A program made the translations under genes and the position numbers. A stretch of 64,000 nt of DNA. Source: Gammaproteobacteria bacterium (GTDB lineage Bacteria; Pseudomonadota; Gammaproteobacteria; Competibacterales; Competibacteraceae). Below, in pieces: positions 17,109 to 25,722 of the stretch. The notes beneath the pieces are model-generated. The model worked only from the letters and a program-made list of their open reading frames with translations, did not search any database and had not been told where the DNA came from. Where the stretch lies: the NCBI GenBank assembly GCA_024234995.1, contig JACKNF010000003.1:124001-188000 (forward strand). Direction: 5' to 3'. Each line of letters starts with the position of its first letter. The stretch's first letter is position 1.

Positions 17109-20100
17109 CTACGCCCCAGACGCTGGCTGTGCCGAGGTATTCACATGTTCAAGGAACGCCCCGGCATGGGTGGTAAAGACCTGCCGATGTTGCCTGCGGC
17201 GCTCGATGATCCGGTACACCGCCAGTTTGACGCCATCCTGCACCACCATCCAGACCAGGTTGTACACCCAGACCCAGCCGATCAGATCCCAAGGTAACAC
17301 GGGCACTAGCCAGCCAAAGCCACTCATCAGCACCGCGAAGATCTGAGTCCCAACCACCGCCGTTAGCAAAGGCCAGGCGGGAAACGGCGGCGCCCAGAAG
17401 GCTTTCTTGGTGCGGGTCAGCAACAACAGCAGATGCCCGCCAACCAGCAATTGCAAAAACATCATGGTTTGCAGGTGCGCCGCGTCCAGATGCAAGACTT
17501 CCATACCCAGTGCCAACAAACCAAAGCTCTGCACCACCGCTAGAGCGCCCAGGCTGATGGAGACTGCAAACGTGCGCTCCCGGTTCCAACGCACGGGTTT
17601 CGAGCCAGGATTGGTGTTGTCATAAGCAATAGTCATGATCGGCACGTCATCGAGCAATGCCAGCGCCACCAGCATGATCGCAGTCAGCGGGAAGAAGCCG
17701 AATACGATACTGGCCAGCACGACGAACACCATGATGTCGATACTCATGGCAATACGATAGATGATATAGCTCATCATCCGCTCGTAGATGCGGCGCGATT
17801 CCTCCACCGCATGCGTGATGACCGATAGGCCCGGTGCAGTCAATACCAGCGCAGCCGCTGCCCGGGCGGCATCGGTTGCACCAGAAACCGCGATGCCCAC
17901 ATCAGCCTGCTTGAGGGCTGGGGCATCGTTGACGCCATCGCCGGTCATCGCCACAATGTGCCCTCCCTGCTGCAAGGCTTTGACGATACCGTACTTGTGT
18001 TCCGGGAATACTTGGGCGAAACCGTCTGCTTGCTCGATGTGGTGGACGGCGGCGGCCGGTAACTCGCCATGCGCGACCCCGCCGGCAAATAAGGTATCCG
18101 CAGCGCGGATATTCGTCCCGATGCCCAATTGCCCGGAAATCTCCCGAGCAATGGCAATATTGTCACCCGTGACCATCTTCACTGTGATGCCGTAATGACC
18201 AGCCTCGGCAATGGTTGACGTGGAATCCTCACGCGGTGGATCGAACAACGGCAGGATACCGAGAAACACCCATTTATTATCCGCATCAGCGCGGGCCACA
18301 CCCAAGGTACGAAAGCCTTTGGCAGCGAACGCGTCGACCAGTTGATCCGCCAGCACCTGCGTTTCATGATCAACCTGACAAAGTTGCATCACCACCTGGG
18401 GCGCACCCTTGGTGACCTTGAACGTTTGGGCATCCGTACCCTGGATAGCCGCTTCAGTGCGCTTGCCTACCGGGTCAAACGGCGTGAATCGCACCTGCTG
18501 GTACGCAGCTAGCACGCCTGCATCCGGCAAACCACCGATCACTGCCAGGTCAATAGCGTCGTTGTTTTCCGCCTTGGAGGCCAGCGCTCCGGCGAGAATC
18601 AGCTCCTGCGCCGTGACGCCAAAGGGCTGCACTTCGCCCAAAGTCAGTTTGTTCTGGGTCAGGGTGCCGGTCTTATCCGAGCAGAGGATATCAACACCGG
18701 CCAGTTCCTCGATGGCTTCCATGCGCGAGACAATGGCTTTGAGTTTAGAGAGCTTAAGCGCGCCTAGCGCCAAGGTGACTGACAGCACCGCTGGCATGGC
18801 GACTGGAATCGATGCGATCAGCAGGATCAACGCCAGCTTGAGCAGGTGGAGGAACGAGGTGCCCCAATACAATTCCACCACCGCTAAAACTCCGATCAGT
18901 GTCAGTGCAGAGAAAATCAGGAAATTGCCGATTTGCAGTACCGATTCCTGCAAGTGGGACTTGGCACCCGCCGACTCTACCAATTTAGCAGTACGGCCAA
19001 AGAAGGTATTGGCACCGGTATTGATGACCACTGCCAGCATTTCTCCTTGTTTGGCAATCGAGCCGGCATACACCGTGTCGCCCGCTGCCTTGTTGACTGG
19101 CAACGATTCGCCGGTCAGCGCAGCCTGATCTACGCTTAGATAGTCACCGTCGATCAGCTTGGCATCGGCGGGAATGATGTCACCCAAGCGGATACGCACG
19201 ATATCGCCTGGCACCAATTGACGGGCGCCGATCTCCTGCCACTGGTGATCACGCAGGATGCGAGCCTTTAAAGCCAATTGTCCCTGGAGTGCGGCCAGGG
19301 CACTAGCAGCGTTAGCTTCCTCGCGGAAACCAATCACAGCGTTAAACAGCAACAACACGGTGATCACCAGAAAATCGTTCCAATCGCGGGTAAGCAGTGA
19401 GAGCAACGCCGCCGCTTCGATCATCCAGGGGATCGGTCCCCAAAAGTAGGGCAAAATGCGTTGGAACAAAGTGATCTGTTTTTCCTCCAAAGCATTCGGT
19501 CCGATGTCTCGCAACCGGCTCGCGGCTTCAGCAATGCTGAGTCCCTGAGTGCGATCGGTATTCAATTGGGTAAGCGTGTCCTCTACCGTCATTTGGGCAT
19601 AGTCCACTGTACCTCCAGCGGGAATGGTAACCGGAGACGGCACGGCAATCGAAGGTGGATGGCGGTATTTCCAGAGGATGATGCCAAAGAGAAGCAGTGC
19701 TAGGATTGGAATGCCAATCCATTCCATATCACGGAAGAGGCGCTGCTTCAGTGTCAATCCAGCCGCCGTTGCTCTCGATTCTGATGCAACTTCTGAGGCA
19801 GGAGCAGAAGTTGCCGTTACTGTGGAACGAACGGGAGGGGGTGTAGTCTCCGGCACAGGCGCAGACGGTGCAGCCGGTACCCGCGTGGTTGGAGCCGCCC
19901 CCTGAGAAAAAGGAGCTGATGGAGCTGATGGTACCGGAGCAACCGCAGCGACCGGGACGGCGGGAGAGCAGACCAGGACTTTACCGGATAACCGGTGACT
20001 TTCCCATTCCCGCAACTGCCGTTCGAATTCTTGTGAAGCCTGTTCGCGGTTCATTGCCTTGACTTGGGCCAAGGAGGGAATGTGCAAATTTACCCCGGTT

Positions 20101-20330
20101 TTCAATGGGGAATTGGCATTGCAAGGCCTATCAAACGCATGAGGATTCGCCTTGAGCAGAGCCAGCATAATCTGGTCGCGGCTGACTGCCTGATCGTGGT
20201 AAACATGCTTGGCGATATCCCAGAGGTCTTCGCCACGGCGAACCGGGCCGTAGGCGTCCTGGGCTAGGGCAGGCAATACGATTGCCATTCCCAGTAGGAA
20301 AACGGCGGACAATACGAATCGTAGGCGCAT
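17109..20330 (-). CDS. P3-type (H+-ATPase-like) P-type ATPase with FimV-like LysM periplasmic N-terminus
   Basis: A 1073-residue protein whose last 830 residues are a canonical P3A-type, plasma-membrane proton-efflux ATPase. It has TGES at 406-409, the phosphorylated Asp552 in SDKTGTLTQN, KGAPQVV in the nucleotide domain, TGDGVND at 796-802, and flanking membrane helices. The first 220 residues are unusual: signal peptide (1-23), a LysM-like module at about 27-86 beginning YGPVRRGEDL, a Pro/Ala/Ser linker (about 122-185), and a membrane helix (about 203-220) followed by the basic WKYRH. This copies the FimV layout. Inferred topology: LysM in the periplasm, helix passing inward, then the pump. 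Proton export is the likely activity; the transported ion is not proven. It is divergent from fdxA. Confidence 0.85.
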   Translation of the reverse strand: MRLRFVLSAVFLLGMAIVLPALAQDAYGPVRRGEDLWDIAKHVYHDQAVSRDQIMLALLKANPHAFDRPCNANSPLKTGVNLHIPSLAQVKAMNREQASQEFERQLREWESHRLSGKVLVCSPAVPVAAVAPVPSAPSAPFSQGAAPTTRVPAAPSAPVPETTPPPVRSTVTATSAPASEVASESRATAAGLTLKQRLFRDMEWIGIPILALLLFGIILWKYRHPPSIAVPSPVTIPAGGTVDYAQMTVEDTLTQLNTDRTQGLSIAEAASRLRDIGPNALEEKQITLFQRILPYFWGPIPWMIEAAALLSLLTRDWNDFLVITVLLLFNAVIGFREEANAASALAALQGQLALKARILRDHQWQEIGARQLVPGDIVRIRLGDIIPADAKLIDGDYLSVDQAALTGESLPVNKAAGDTVYAGSIAKQGEMLAVVINTGANTFFGRTAKLVESAGAKSHLQESVLQIGNFLIFSALTLIGVLAVVELYWGTSFLHLLKLALILLIASIPVAMPAVLSVTLALGALKLSKLKAIVSRMEAIEELAGVDILCSDKTGTLTQNKLTLGEVQPFGVTAQELILAGALASKAENNDAIDLAVIGGLPDAGVLAAYQQVRFTPFDPVGKRTEAAIQGTDAQTFKVTKGAPQVVMQLCQVDHETQVLADQLVDAFAAKGFRTLGVARADADNKWVFLGILPLFDPPREDSTSTIAEAGHYGITVKMVTGDNIAIAREISGQLGIGTNIRAADTLFAGGVAHGELPAAAVHHIEQADGFAQVFPEHKYGIVKALQQGGHIVAMTGDGVNDAPALKQADVGIAVSGATDAARAAAALVLTAPGLSVITHAVEESRRIYERMMSYIIYRIAMSIDIMVFVVLASIVFGFFPLTAIMLVALALLDDVPIMTIAYDNTNPGSKPVRWNRERTFAVSISLGALAVVQSFGLLALGMEVLHLDAAHLQTMMFLQLLVGGHLLLLLTRTKKAFWAPPFPAWPLLTAVVGTQIFAVLMSGFGWLVPVLPWDLIGWVWVYNLVWMVVQDGVKLAVYRIIERRRQHRQVFTTHAGAFLEHVNTSAQPASGA

Positions 20331-20487
20331 GGAACCTCCCGGATGTTGTTGATAGTCTGATTCGATTTTAAGGCGAGATGCAGCGGATTGCCCAAAACAC
20401 CCGGCTTTCGATAACTTTCCAGTGCCTAACCCGGTTGATCGCGGTTAAGATAGCTTCCATTCTGTTTCTGGTTAGGAGATTGCTTTC

Positions 20488-20811
20488 ATGACTTTTATCG
20501 TCACTGAAAACTGTATCAAGTGTAAGTACACCGATTGTGTGGAGGTATGCCCCGTGGATTGTTTCCACGAAGGCCCAAATTTTTTGGTGATTGATCCTGA
20601 CGAGTGCATTGACTGTACGCTGTGTGAACCGGAATGCCCGGCACAAGCAATTTTCTCCGAGGATGATTTACCTGATGATCAGCAGCATTTCCTCGCCCTT
20701 AACGCTGAACTGGCTAAACAATGGCCAGTGATTACAGAAAAAAAAGATGCGCCGCCTGATGCAACAGAGTGGGATGGCAAACCCAGCAAACTGCAATATC
20801 TAGAGCGGTAA
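20488..20811 (+). CDS. fdxA: 7Fe ferredoxin (FdxA type)
   Basis: Small electron carrier with one [3Fe-4S] and one [4Fe-4S] cluster. In the 107 residues the cysteines fall exactly as in the Azotobacter FdI type: Cys9, Cys17 and Cys50 for the 3Fe cluster; Cys21, Cys40, Cys43 and Cys46 for the 4Fe cluster; plus free Cys12 and Cys25. The acidic C-terminal half ends with WDGKPSKLQYLER, a common FdxA tail. TAGGAG lies ahead of the ATG. The next gene starts 7 bases downstream, suggesting co-transcription. Confidence 0.95.
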   Translation: MTFIVTENCIKCKYTDCVEVCPVDCFHEGPNFLVIDPDECIDCTLCEPECPAQAIFSEDDLPDDQQHFLALNAELAKQWPVITEKKDAPPDATEWDGKPSKLQYLER

Positions 20812-20817
20812 TAGCTA

Positions 20818-21702
20818 ATGGCTCTTGGACATTCGACGATGAGTGAATCACCCTATATTCTCGAAATAAATCAACATAACTTCGCATCTGTGGTAGAAGC
20901 CTCGCAGCAAGTTCCTGTACTGGTGGATTTCTGGGCTGACTGGTGCCAGCCCTGCCAGCAACTGACGCCATTGCTGACCAAGCTGGCGCAAGAATACCGG
21001 GGCGGATTCATCCTGGCTAAGGTCAACGCCGATGTCGAACAAGGATTGGCAGCCCATTTCCGAGTACGCAGCCTGCCCACTGTGATGGTGATCTGGCAAG
21101 GGCAGATCGTGGAGCAACTGGCCGGTCTGCAACCAGAATCAGCTTATCGTCAGATCATTGATCAGTATGGCAATACCAGTACTGACACTGCCCTTCAGGA
21201 ACAGGTAGAGGCACTTTGGCAACGTGGCCATCACAAGCAAGTGATCGAATTGCTGCACGAGGTATTGCAACAAGAGCCAGACAATATTGAATTAAAAGTG
21301 ACGCTCGCGGAAAAACTGCTGCAACTAGACCAAGGCGAGGAAGCACACACGCTGTTGCAAAGCCTGCCAGAGGAGGAGCGCAACCGGCAGCCGGCCAGCG
21401 GCCTGCTAGCGCGGTTGCAATTTGCCGATATGGCTCAAGGCGCTCCGGATCGTGCAGCGCTGGAGATCAAAGTACAGACCGACCCTGCTGATAGCACAGC
21501 GCGCCGGCAACTGGCAGCCCGGTGTGTGCTGGCGAGTGATTATGAAACAGCGCTGGAACAGTTCATGGAAATTTTGCGTCGTGATCCGCAATTCGAAGAA
21601 GAGGCCGACCGCAAGGGTCTCATTGCAATTTTTGAGATTCTCGGCAACGAGGATCCGCTGGTCATTACCTACCGGCGGCGCATGTTCTCATTGCTGCACT
21701 GA
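20818..21702 (+). CDS. cnoX: Thioredoxin-TPR protein, CnoX (YbbN) family
   Basis: A thioredoxin domain fused to TPR-like helices, as in the chaperedoxin CnoX/YbbN. The 294 residues hold a thioredoxin fold (about 15-120) with active site WCQPC (Cys43 and Cys46), so unlike E. coli CnoX (SQHC) both cysteines are present and redox activity is possible. The cis-Pro motif RSLPTVMV follows. The C-terminal half contains TPR-type repeats. An internal ATG at 20839 (MSESPYILE) is an alternative start closer to the usual family N-terminus. It sits between the ferredoxin gene and an unrecognised repeat protein. Confidence 0.88.
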   Translation: MALGHSTMSESPYILEINQHNFASVVEASQQVPVLVDFWADWCQPCQQLTPLLTKLAQEYRGGFILAKVNADVEQGLAAHFRVRSLPTVMVIWQGQIVEQLAGLQPESAYRQIIDQYGNTSTDTALQEQVEALWQRGHHKQVIELLHEVLQQEPDNIELKVTLAEKLLQLDQGEEAHTLLQSLPEEERNRQPASGLLARLQFADMAQGAPDRAALEIKVQTDPADSTARRQLAARCVLASDYETALEQFMEILRRDPQFEEEADRKGLIAIFEILGNEDPLVITYRRRMFSLLH

Positions 21703-21705
21703 GCA

Positions 21706-22809
21706 ATGTCTTCCGACCGGCGGGCCTTTGATCGTCTGCGTGCCCAAGCCCGGCAGGCCCGCGGAATTGGGGATTACCACCAAGCCGCCCGGTTGGAGCA
21801 TGAGGCAGCGGAGTGGGCTGGCGCGTTAGGGCTGGCCAATTCGCGAACGCACGCGTTGCTGTGGGAAGGCTACAGTCTGCGCCAAGCTGGCGACAATGAT
21901 CTGGCGCTGGCTTCGCTGCTACAAGCAGTGTATGACCGGGCTATCGCTGATCCAGCTGACATATTTAGTGCCTTGATAGCGATTCTTCACATCAGCTTGG
22001 AGCGTAAGCCGTTCCGGTTTTGCCGGACTCTGCTGAACCAGACGCGGGATTGGCTGTTCGACCTGCGCCAGCCCTGGAGCGCGTCGCTGGATTTTCTGGA
22101 AGGTGAACTGGCCTTTCGCCGGGGCGAATTCGCTGTAGCCTGGGACTGGCATTCCCGCGCCTGGACCAATTGGCATGATAAACACCCTCACCTGACTCCT
22201 ACCACGCACCTATGGGCGCTATGCCGCACCGCTTTTCGTCGCTGTGATCCTGCTGCATTGAAGGAGCGGGTCAGCGCATTGACTAAACTTCATGTCACAC
22301 AACCTCTGGAACAACAACTGGTCCAGCGGGCACAATTGCTTTTATGGCGGGCATGGCAAACAACGTCAGCACCGGTTGATCTGGCTCTGGATTTATTACT
22401 CTCTACCGCAGGTGAAACTCGTGATTCCGGGGCGCACCGGGAAATCCTACGAGCACTGGCGCTGGCAGGCCGCTGGAGAGAGATAGATAACACGCTTTCC
22501 CGGCATGTGCTGGAAACTGACTGCTTTGAGAACCGGCTGTCGCTTGGCGATTTGACGTTGAATCGGGCGCGAATCATGTTAGGACTCCCGGTCGCCGACG
22601 ATGAGTACAATGGAACAATAGCCAGTCCAGTGAGACCGGTAGCCAGACCATCCTTATCGCTAACAACAATGCTTGATCAGGCGGAACAATGCTATCAAGT
22701 AGCCGGGCAATTAGCCGGTGAACAGGACAAACGTCTAGAGACTCACTGGTATAGCAATACTATTCGCCAGCGACAGAATCGGCTCACATCCTTGTTTCCA
22801 AGCCATTAA
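21706..22809 (+). CDS. Uncharacterised alpha-helical (TPR-like) protein
   Basis: A 367-residue protein that I do not recognise. It starts three bases after the cnoX stop, so the two are probably co-translated. The sequence is almost all amphipathic helix with repeated Ala/Leu/Arg-rich units (YHQAARLEHEAAEWAGAL, HALLWEGYSLRQAGDNDLALASLL). These resemble degenerate TPR units spaced about 35-40 residues apart. There is no signal peptide, membrane helix or obvious catalytic motif, so it is probably cytoplasmic. A protein-protein interaction role beside CnoX is an inference from position only. Confidence 0.6.
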   Translation: MSSDRRAFDRLRAQARQARGIGDYHQAARLEHEAAEWAGALGLANSRTHALLWEGYSLRQAGDNDLALASLLQAVYDRAIADPADIFSALIAILHISLERKPFRFCRTLLNQTRDWLFDLRQPWSASLDFLEGELAFRRGEFAVAWDWHSRAWTNWHDKHPHLTPTTHLWALCRTAFRRCDPAALKERVSALTKLHVTQPLEQQLVQRAQLLLWRAWQTTSAPVDLALDLLLSTAGETRDSGAHREILRALALAGRWREIDNTLSRHVLETDCFENRLSLGDLTLNRARIMLGLPVADDEYNGTIASPVRPVARPSLSLTTMLDQAEQCYQVAGQLAGEQDKRLETHWYSNTIRQRQNRLTSLFPSH

Positions 22810-22856
22810 TCGAGTTTATATTAGAAATCACGTATAAACCTGAAACCGAAACGACC

Positions 22857-22887
22857 AAAATAAAAGGCCGCAGCTTGCGCCGCGGCC
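22857..22887 (-). terminator. Rho-independent terminator of the atp operon
   Basis: Read on the minus strand, a GC stem (GGCCGC / GCGGCC, 10-base loop) is followed by TTTTATTTT. It lies 35 bases after atpC and is a textbook intrinsic terminator for the ATP synthase operon. Confidence 0.8.
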
Positions 22888-22921
22888 AATGGGTTGAGAT
22901 ATTATTATTATTAATCAATCA

Positions 22922-23347
22922 TTATGACTTACGCGTCTTGCGCATCTTCTCGATCGTCTGCAATTGAGCGATTGCCTCGGCCAGTTCCGCCTTAGCACGA
23001 GCGTACTCAAAATCACTCTGGTGATCGGCGATAATCTGTTCAGCGCGTTGTTTGGCGGACTGCGCAGCGACTTCATCCAGATCACGCGCTCGTTCAGCAG
23101 TGTCGGATAAGATGGTCACCACATGCGGCTGAACCTCTAGCAAGCCGCCGGATACATAGAACAGTTGCTCATCGCCGCCCTGCAACTTAATCCGAACCTG
23201 ACCGGGCTTCAAGCGAGTCAATAACTGGCTGTGTCGAGGCAAAATACCGAGTTCGCCCAACTCGCCTGGCGCGGTTACCATCTCGGCAGCACCGGAAAAT
23301 AACTCCTTCTCTGCGCTGACGATATCGACATGCAGTGTCATGGCCAT
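22922..23347 (-). CDS. atpC: ATP synthase F1 epsilon subunit
   Basis: Rotor-stalk subunit that couples and regulates F1. The start at 23347 is chosen because MAMTLHVDIVSAEKELFSGAAEMV matches the usual N-terminus and AGGAG lies just upstream; the frame is open 21 codons further but without support. The 141 residues give the N-terminal beta-sandwich (GELGILPRHSQLLTRLKPG) and the C-terminal helical hairpin (SAKQRAEQII). It is the last gene of the operon. Confidence 0.96.
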   Translation of the reverse strand: MAMTLHVDIVSAEKELFSGAAEMVTAPGELGELGILPRHSQLLTRLKPGQVRIKLQGGDEQLFYVSGGLLEVQPHVVTILSDTAERARDLDEVAAQSAKQRAEQIIADHQSDFEYARAKAELAEAIAQLQTIEKMRKTRKS

Positions 23348-23409
23348 GGTGAATCTCCTGATCGGTTGCTTATGGAAGGCAGTCCAGCTATAGCCGGACT
23401 GACGCCCCA

Positions 23410-24786
23410 TTACAGCTTATTAGCCTTTTCTACGGCCTCGTCGATGGAACCGACCATGTAGAACGCCTGCTCGGGAAGATGATCGTACTCACCAGCCACG
23501 ATGCCCTTAAATGCGGCTATCGTGTCTTTAAGGGCGACATACTTGCCGGGTGAACCGGTGAAGACTTCCGCCACAAAGAACGGCTGAGAAAGAAAGCGTT
23601 GCACCTTACGGGCACGGGCTACCACCAGCTTGTCTTCCTCGGATAGCTCATCCATACCGAGAATGGCGATGATATCCTTTAGCTCCTTGTAACGTTGCAG
23701 GGTACTCTGCACCGAACGGGCAGTGTCATAGTGATCCTGGCCAACTACCAATGGGTCCAATTGCCGCGAGGTAGAGTCCAGCGGATCGACCGCTGGATAG
23801 ATACCTAATTCAGCAATCTGCCTGGACAACACCACCGTAGCATCCAAGTGCGCAAAGGTCGTCGCCGGTGACGGATCCGTCAGGTCATCGGCCGGCACAT
23901 ACACCGCCTGAATGGAAGTGATAGACCCGGTCTTGGTCGAGGTGATGCGCTCTTGAAGAACACCCATCTCCTCTGCCAGAGTCGGCTGATAGCCTACCGC
24001 TGACGGCATACGGCCTAACAACGCAGAACACTCGGTGCCAGCCAGGGTGTAGCGGTAGATGTTATCGATAAATAACAGCACGTCACGGCCTTCGTCACGG
24101 AAATTCTCCGCAATACTCAGACCTGTCAAAGCGACACGCAGACGGTTGCCCGGTGGCTCGTTCATCTGGCCATAGACCAACGCCACTTTGTCGAGCACAT
24201 TCGACTCCTTCATTTCATGATAGAAGTCATTACCCTCGCGCGTCCGCTCGCCAACGCCAGCAAACACTGAATAACCAGAGTGCTCAATCGCGATGTTGCG
24301 AATCAACTCCATCATGTTGACGGTCTTGCCTACGCCCGCACCACCGAACAGACCAACCTTGCCACCCTTGGCGAAAGGGCAAAGCAGGTCAATAACCTTG
24401 ATGCCCGTTTCCAATAACTCGGTCGCACCAGACTGATCTTCATAACTCGGCGACGGCTGATGAATGCCACGATACGTGTCAGTTTCCACCGGTCCCTTGT
24501 GGTCAATGGGTATGCCTAACACGTTCATAATCCGGCCCAGTGTGGGCTTGCCCACTGGAACCGTGATAGGGGCTCCGGTATTGGAAACCGTCAGGTTACG
24601 TTTTAATCCTTCCGAAGCGCCCATAGCGATAGTGCGTACCACGCCATCGCCTAGCTGCTGCTGCACTTCTAAAATCAGCCCGCTCTCATCGAGGCACAAC
24701 GCATCGTAGATCTTCGGCACCGACCCGCGTGGAAATTCAACGTCCACCACCGCGCCGATGATTTGCACAATATTGCCAGAACTCAT
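23410..24786 (-). CDS. atpD: ATP synthase F1 beta subunit
   Basis: Catalytic subunit of the F1 ATPase. The 458-residue product has the Walker A GGAGVGKTVN, the catalytic Glu in VGERTREGNDFYHEM, the Walker B LLFIDN and the DELSEED-type loop (ELSEEDK) that transmits torque to the gamma subunit. Length is normal. Operon position after atpG is the standard bacterial order. Confidence 0.98.
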   Translation of the reverse strand: MSSGNIVQIIGAVVDVEFPRGSVPKIYDALCLDESGLILEVQQQLGDGVVRTIAMGASEGLKRNLTVSNTGAPITVPVGKPTLGRIMNVLGIPIDHKGPVETDTYRGIHQPSPSYEDQSGATELLETGIKVIDLLCPFAKGGKVGLFGGAGVGKTVNMMELIRNIAIEHSGYSVFAGVGERTREGNDFYHEMKESNVLDKVALVYGQMNEPPGNRLRVALTGLSIAENFRDEGRDVLLFIDNIYRYTLAGTECSALLGRMPSAVGYQPTLAEEMGVLQERITSTKTGSITSIQAVYVPADDLTDPSPATTFAHLDATVVLSRQIAELGIYPAVDPLDSTSRQLDPLVVGQDHYDTARSVQSTLQRYKELKDIIAILGMDELSEEDKLVVARARKVQRFLSQPFFVAEVFTGSPGKYVALKDTIAAFKGIVAGEYDHLPEQAFYMVGSIDEAVEKANKL

Positions 24787-24846
24787 TGTCTTGGGTTCCC
24801 CTTAACTGGTTTACCGCGCGCCCGCCGCAAAGCCGGGCACTCGATC

Positions 24847-25710
24847 TCATACCGCCGCTGCGCCGCCCACAATCTCGGCTAATTCCTGGGTGATCGACGC
24901 CTGCCGGGCCTTGTTATAGATCAGTTGCAATTCATCAATGATCGTACCGGCGTTATCCGACGCGCTCTTCATTGCCACCATGCGCGCCGCCATCTCGCAG
25001 GCAACATTCTCCACCAGGGCCTGATACACCACCGACTCGCCATAGCGCCGCAGCAACAACTCAATGAGTTCCTTTGGGTCCGGTTCGTAGATGTAATCCC
25101 AGCGATGCTCCGGTGCGGCGTCTTGTATCTCGGAAGTAATCGGCAACAGTCGCTCGATGCTGGGCTTTTGGCTCATGGTGTTAACAAATCCGTTATACAC
25201 CAGATAGATCGCGTCGATGCGTTCTTCAGTAAACGCATCGGCCATGACCTTGACCGGCCCCAGCACATCCTCGAAGCGAGGAGCGTCGCCCAAATGGGAG
25301 ACATGAGCGACGACATTGCCCCGCAACCGGCGGAAGAACTGGAATGCCTTAGTCCCAACCGTGCAAAGATCAATCTCAACACCGCGCTCCCGCCACTGCT
25401 GCATAGAGACGATGGCTGCCTTGAACAAATTGGTGTTCAGGCCACCACACAACCCCCGGTCAGTCGAGATGACAATCAAACCCACCCGCTTAATCTCGCG
25501 CTCCACTAATCCCGGACTGCGATACTCGGTATGGGCATGGGCCAAATGCGAGATGACGTTGCGAATTCGGCTCGCGTAAGGCCGGGCCGCCTGCATGCGC
25601 TCCAAGGCTTTGCGCATCTTGCTCGCCGCCACCATCTCCATGGCTTTGGTGATCTTCTGAGTGCTTTGGACACTCCTGATTTTGGTGCGTATCTCTTTGG
25701 CGCCTGCCAT
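24847..25710 (-). CDS. atpG: ATP synthase F1 gamma subunit
   Basis: Central rotating shaft of F1. The 287 residues begin AGAKEIRTKIRSVQSTQKITKAMEMVAASKM, broken at the usual helix, and end with MKSASDNAGTIIDELQLIYNKARQASITQELAEIV over two helices, the conserved N- and C-terminal coiled coil. It lies between atpA and atpD as expected. Confidence 0.97.
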   Translation of the reverse strand: MAGAKEIRTKIRSVQSTQKITKAMEMVAASKMRKALERMQAARPYASRIRNVISHLAHAHTEYRSPGLVEREIKRVGLIVISTDRGLCGGLNTNLFKAAIVSMQQWRERGVEIDLCTVGTKAFQFFRRLRGNVVAHVSHLGDAPRFEDVLGPVKVMADAFTEERIDAIYLVYNGFVNTMSQKPSIERLLPITSEIQDAAPEHRWDYIYEPDPKELIELLLRRYGESVVYQALVENVACEMAARMVAMKSASDNAGTIIDELQLIYNKARQASITQELAEIVGGAAAV

Positions 25711-25722
25711 GCTGACACCCGT

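Noticed and set aside
18409..19128. Plus-strand frame of 239 codons antisense to the P-type ATPase
   Set aside because: The opposite strand encodes conserved ATPase motifs over the same bases; the frame has biased low-complexity composition.
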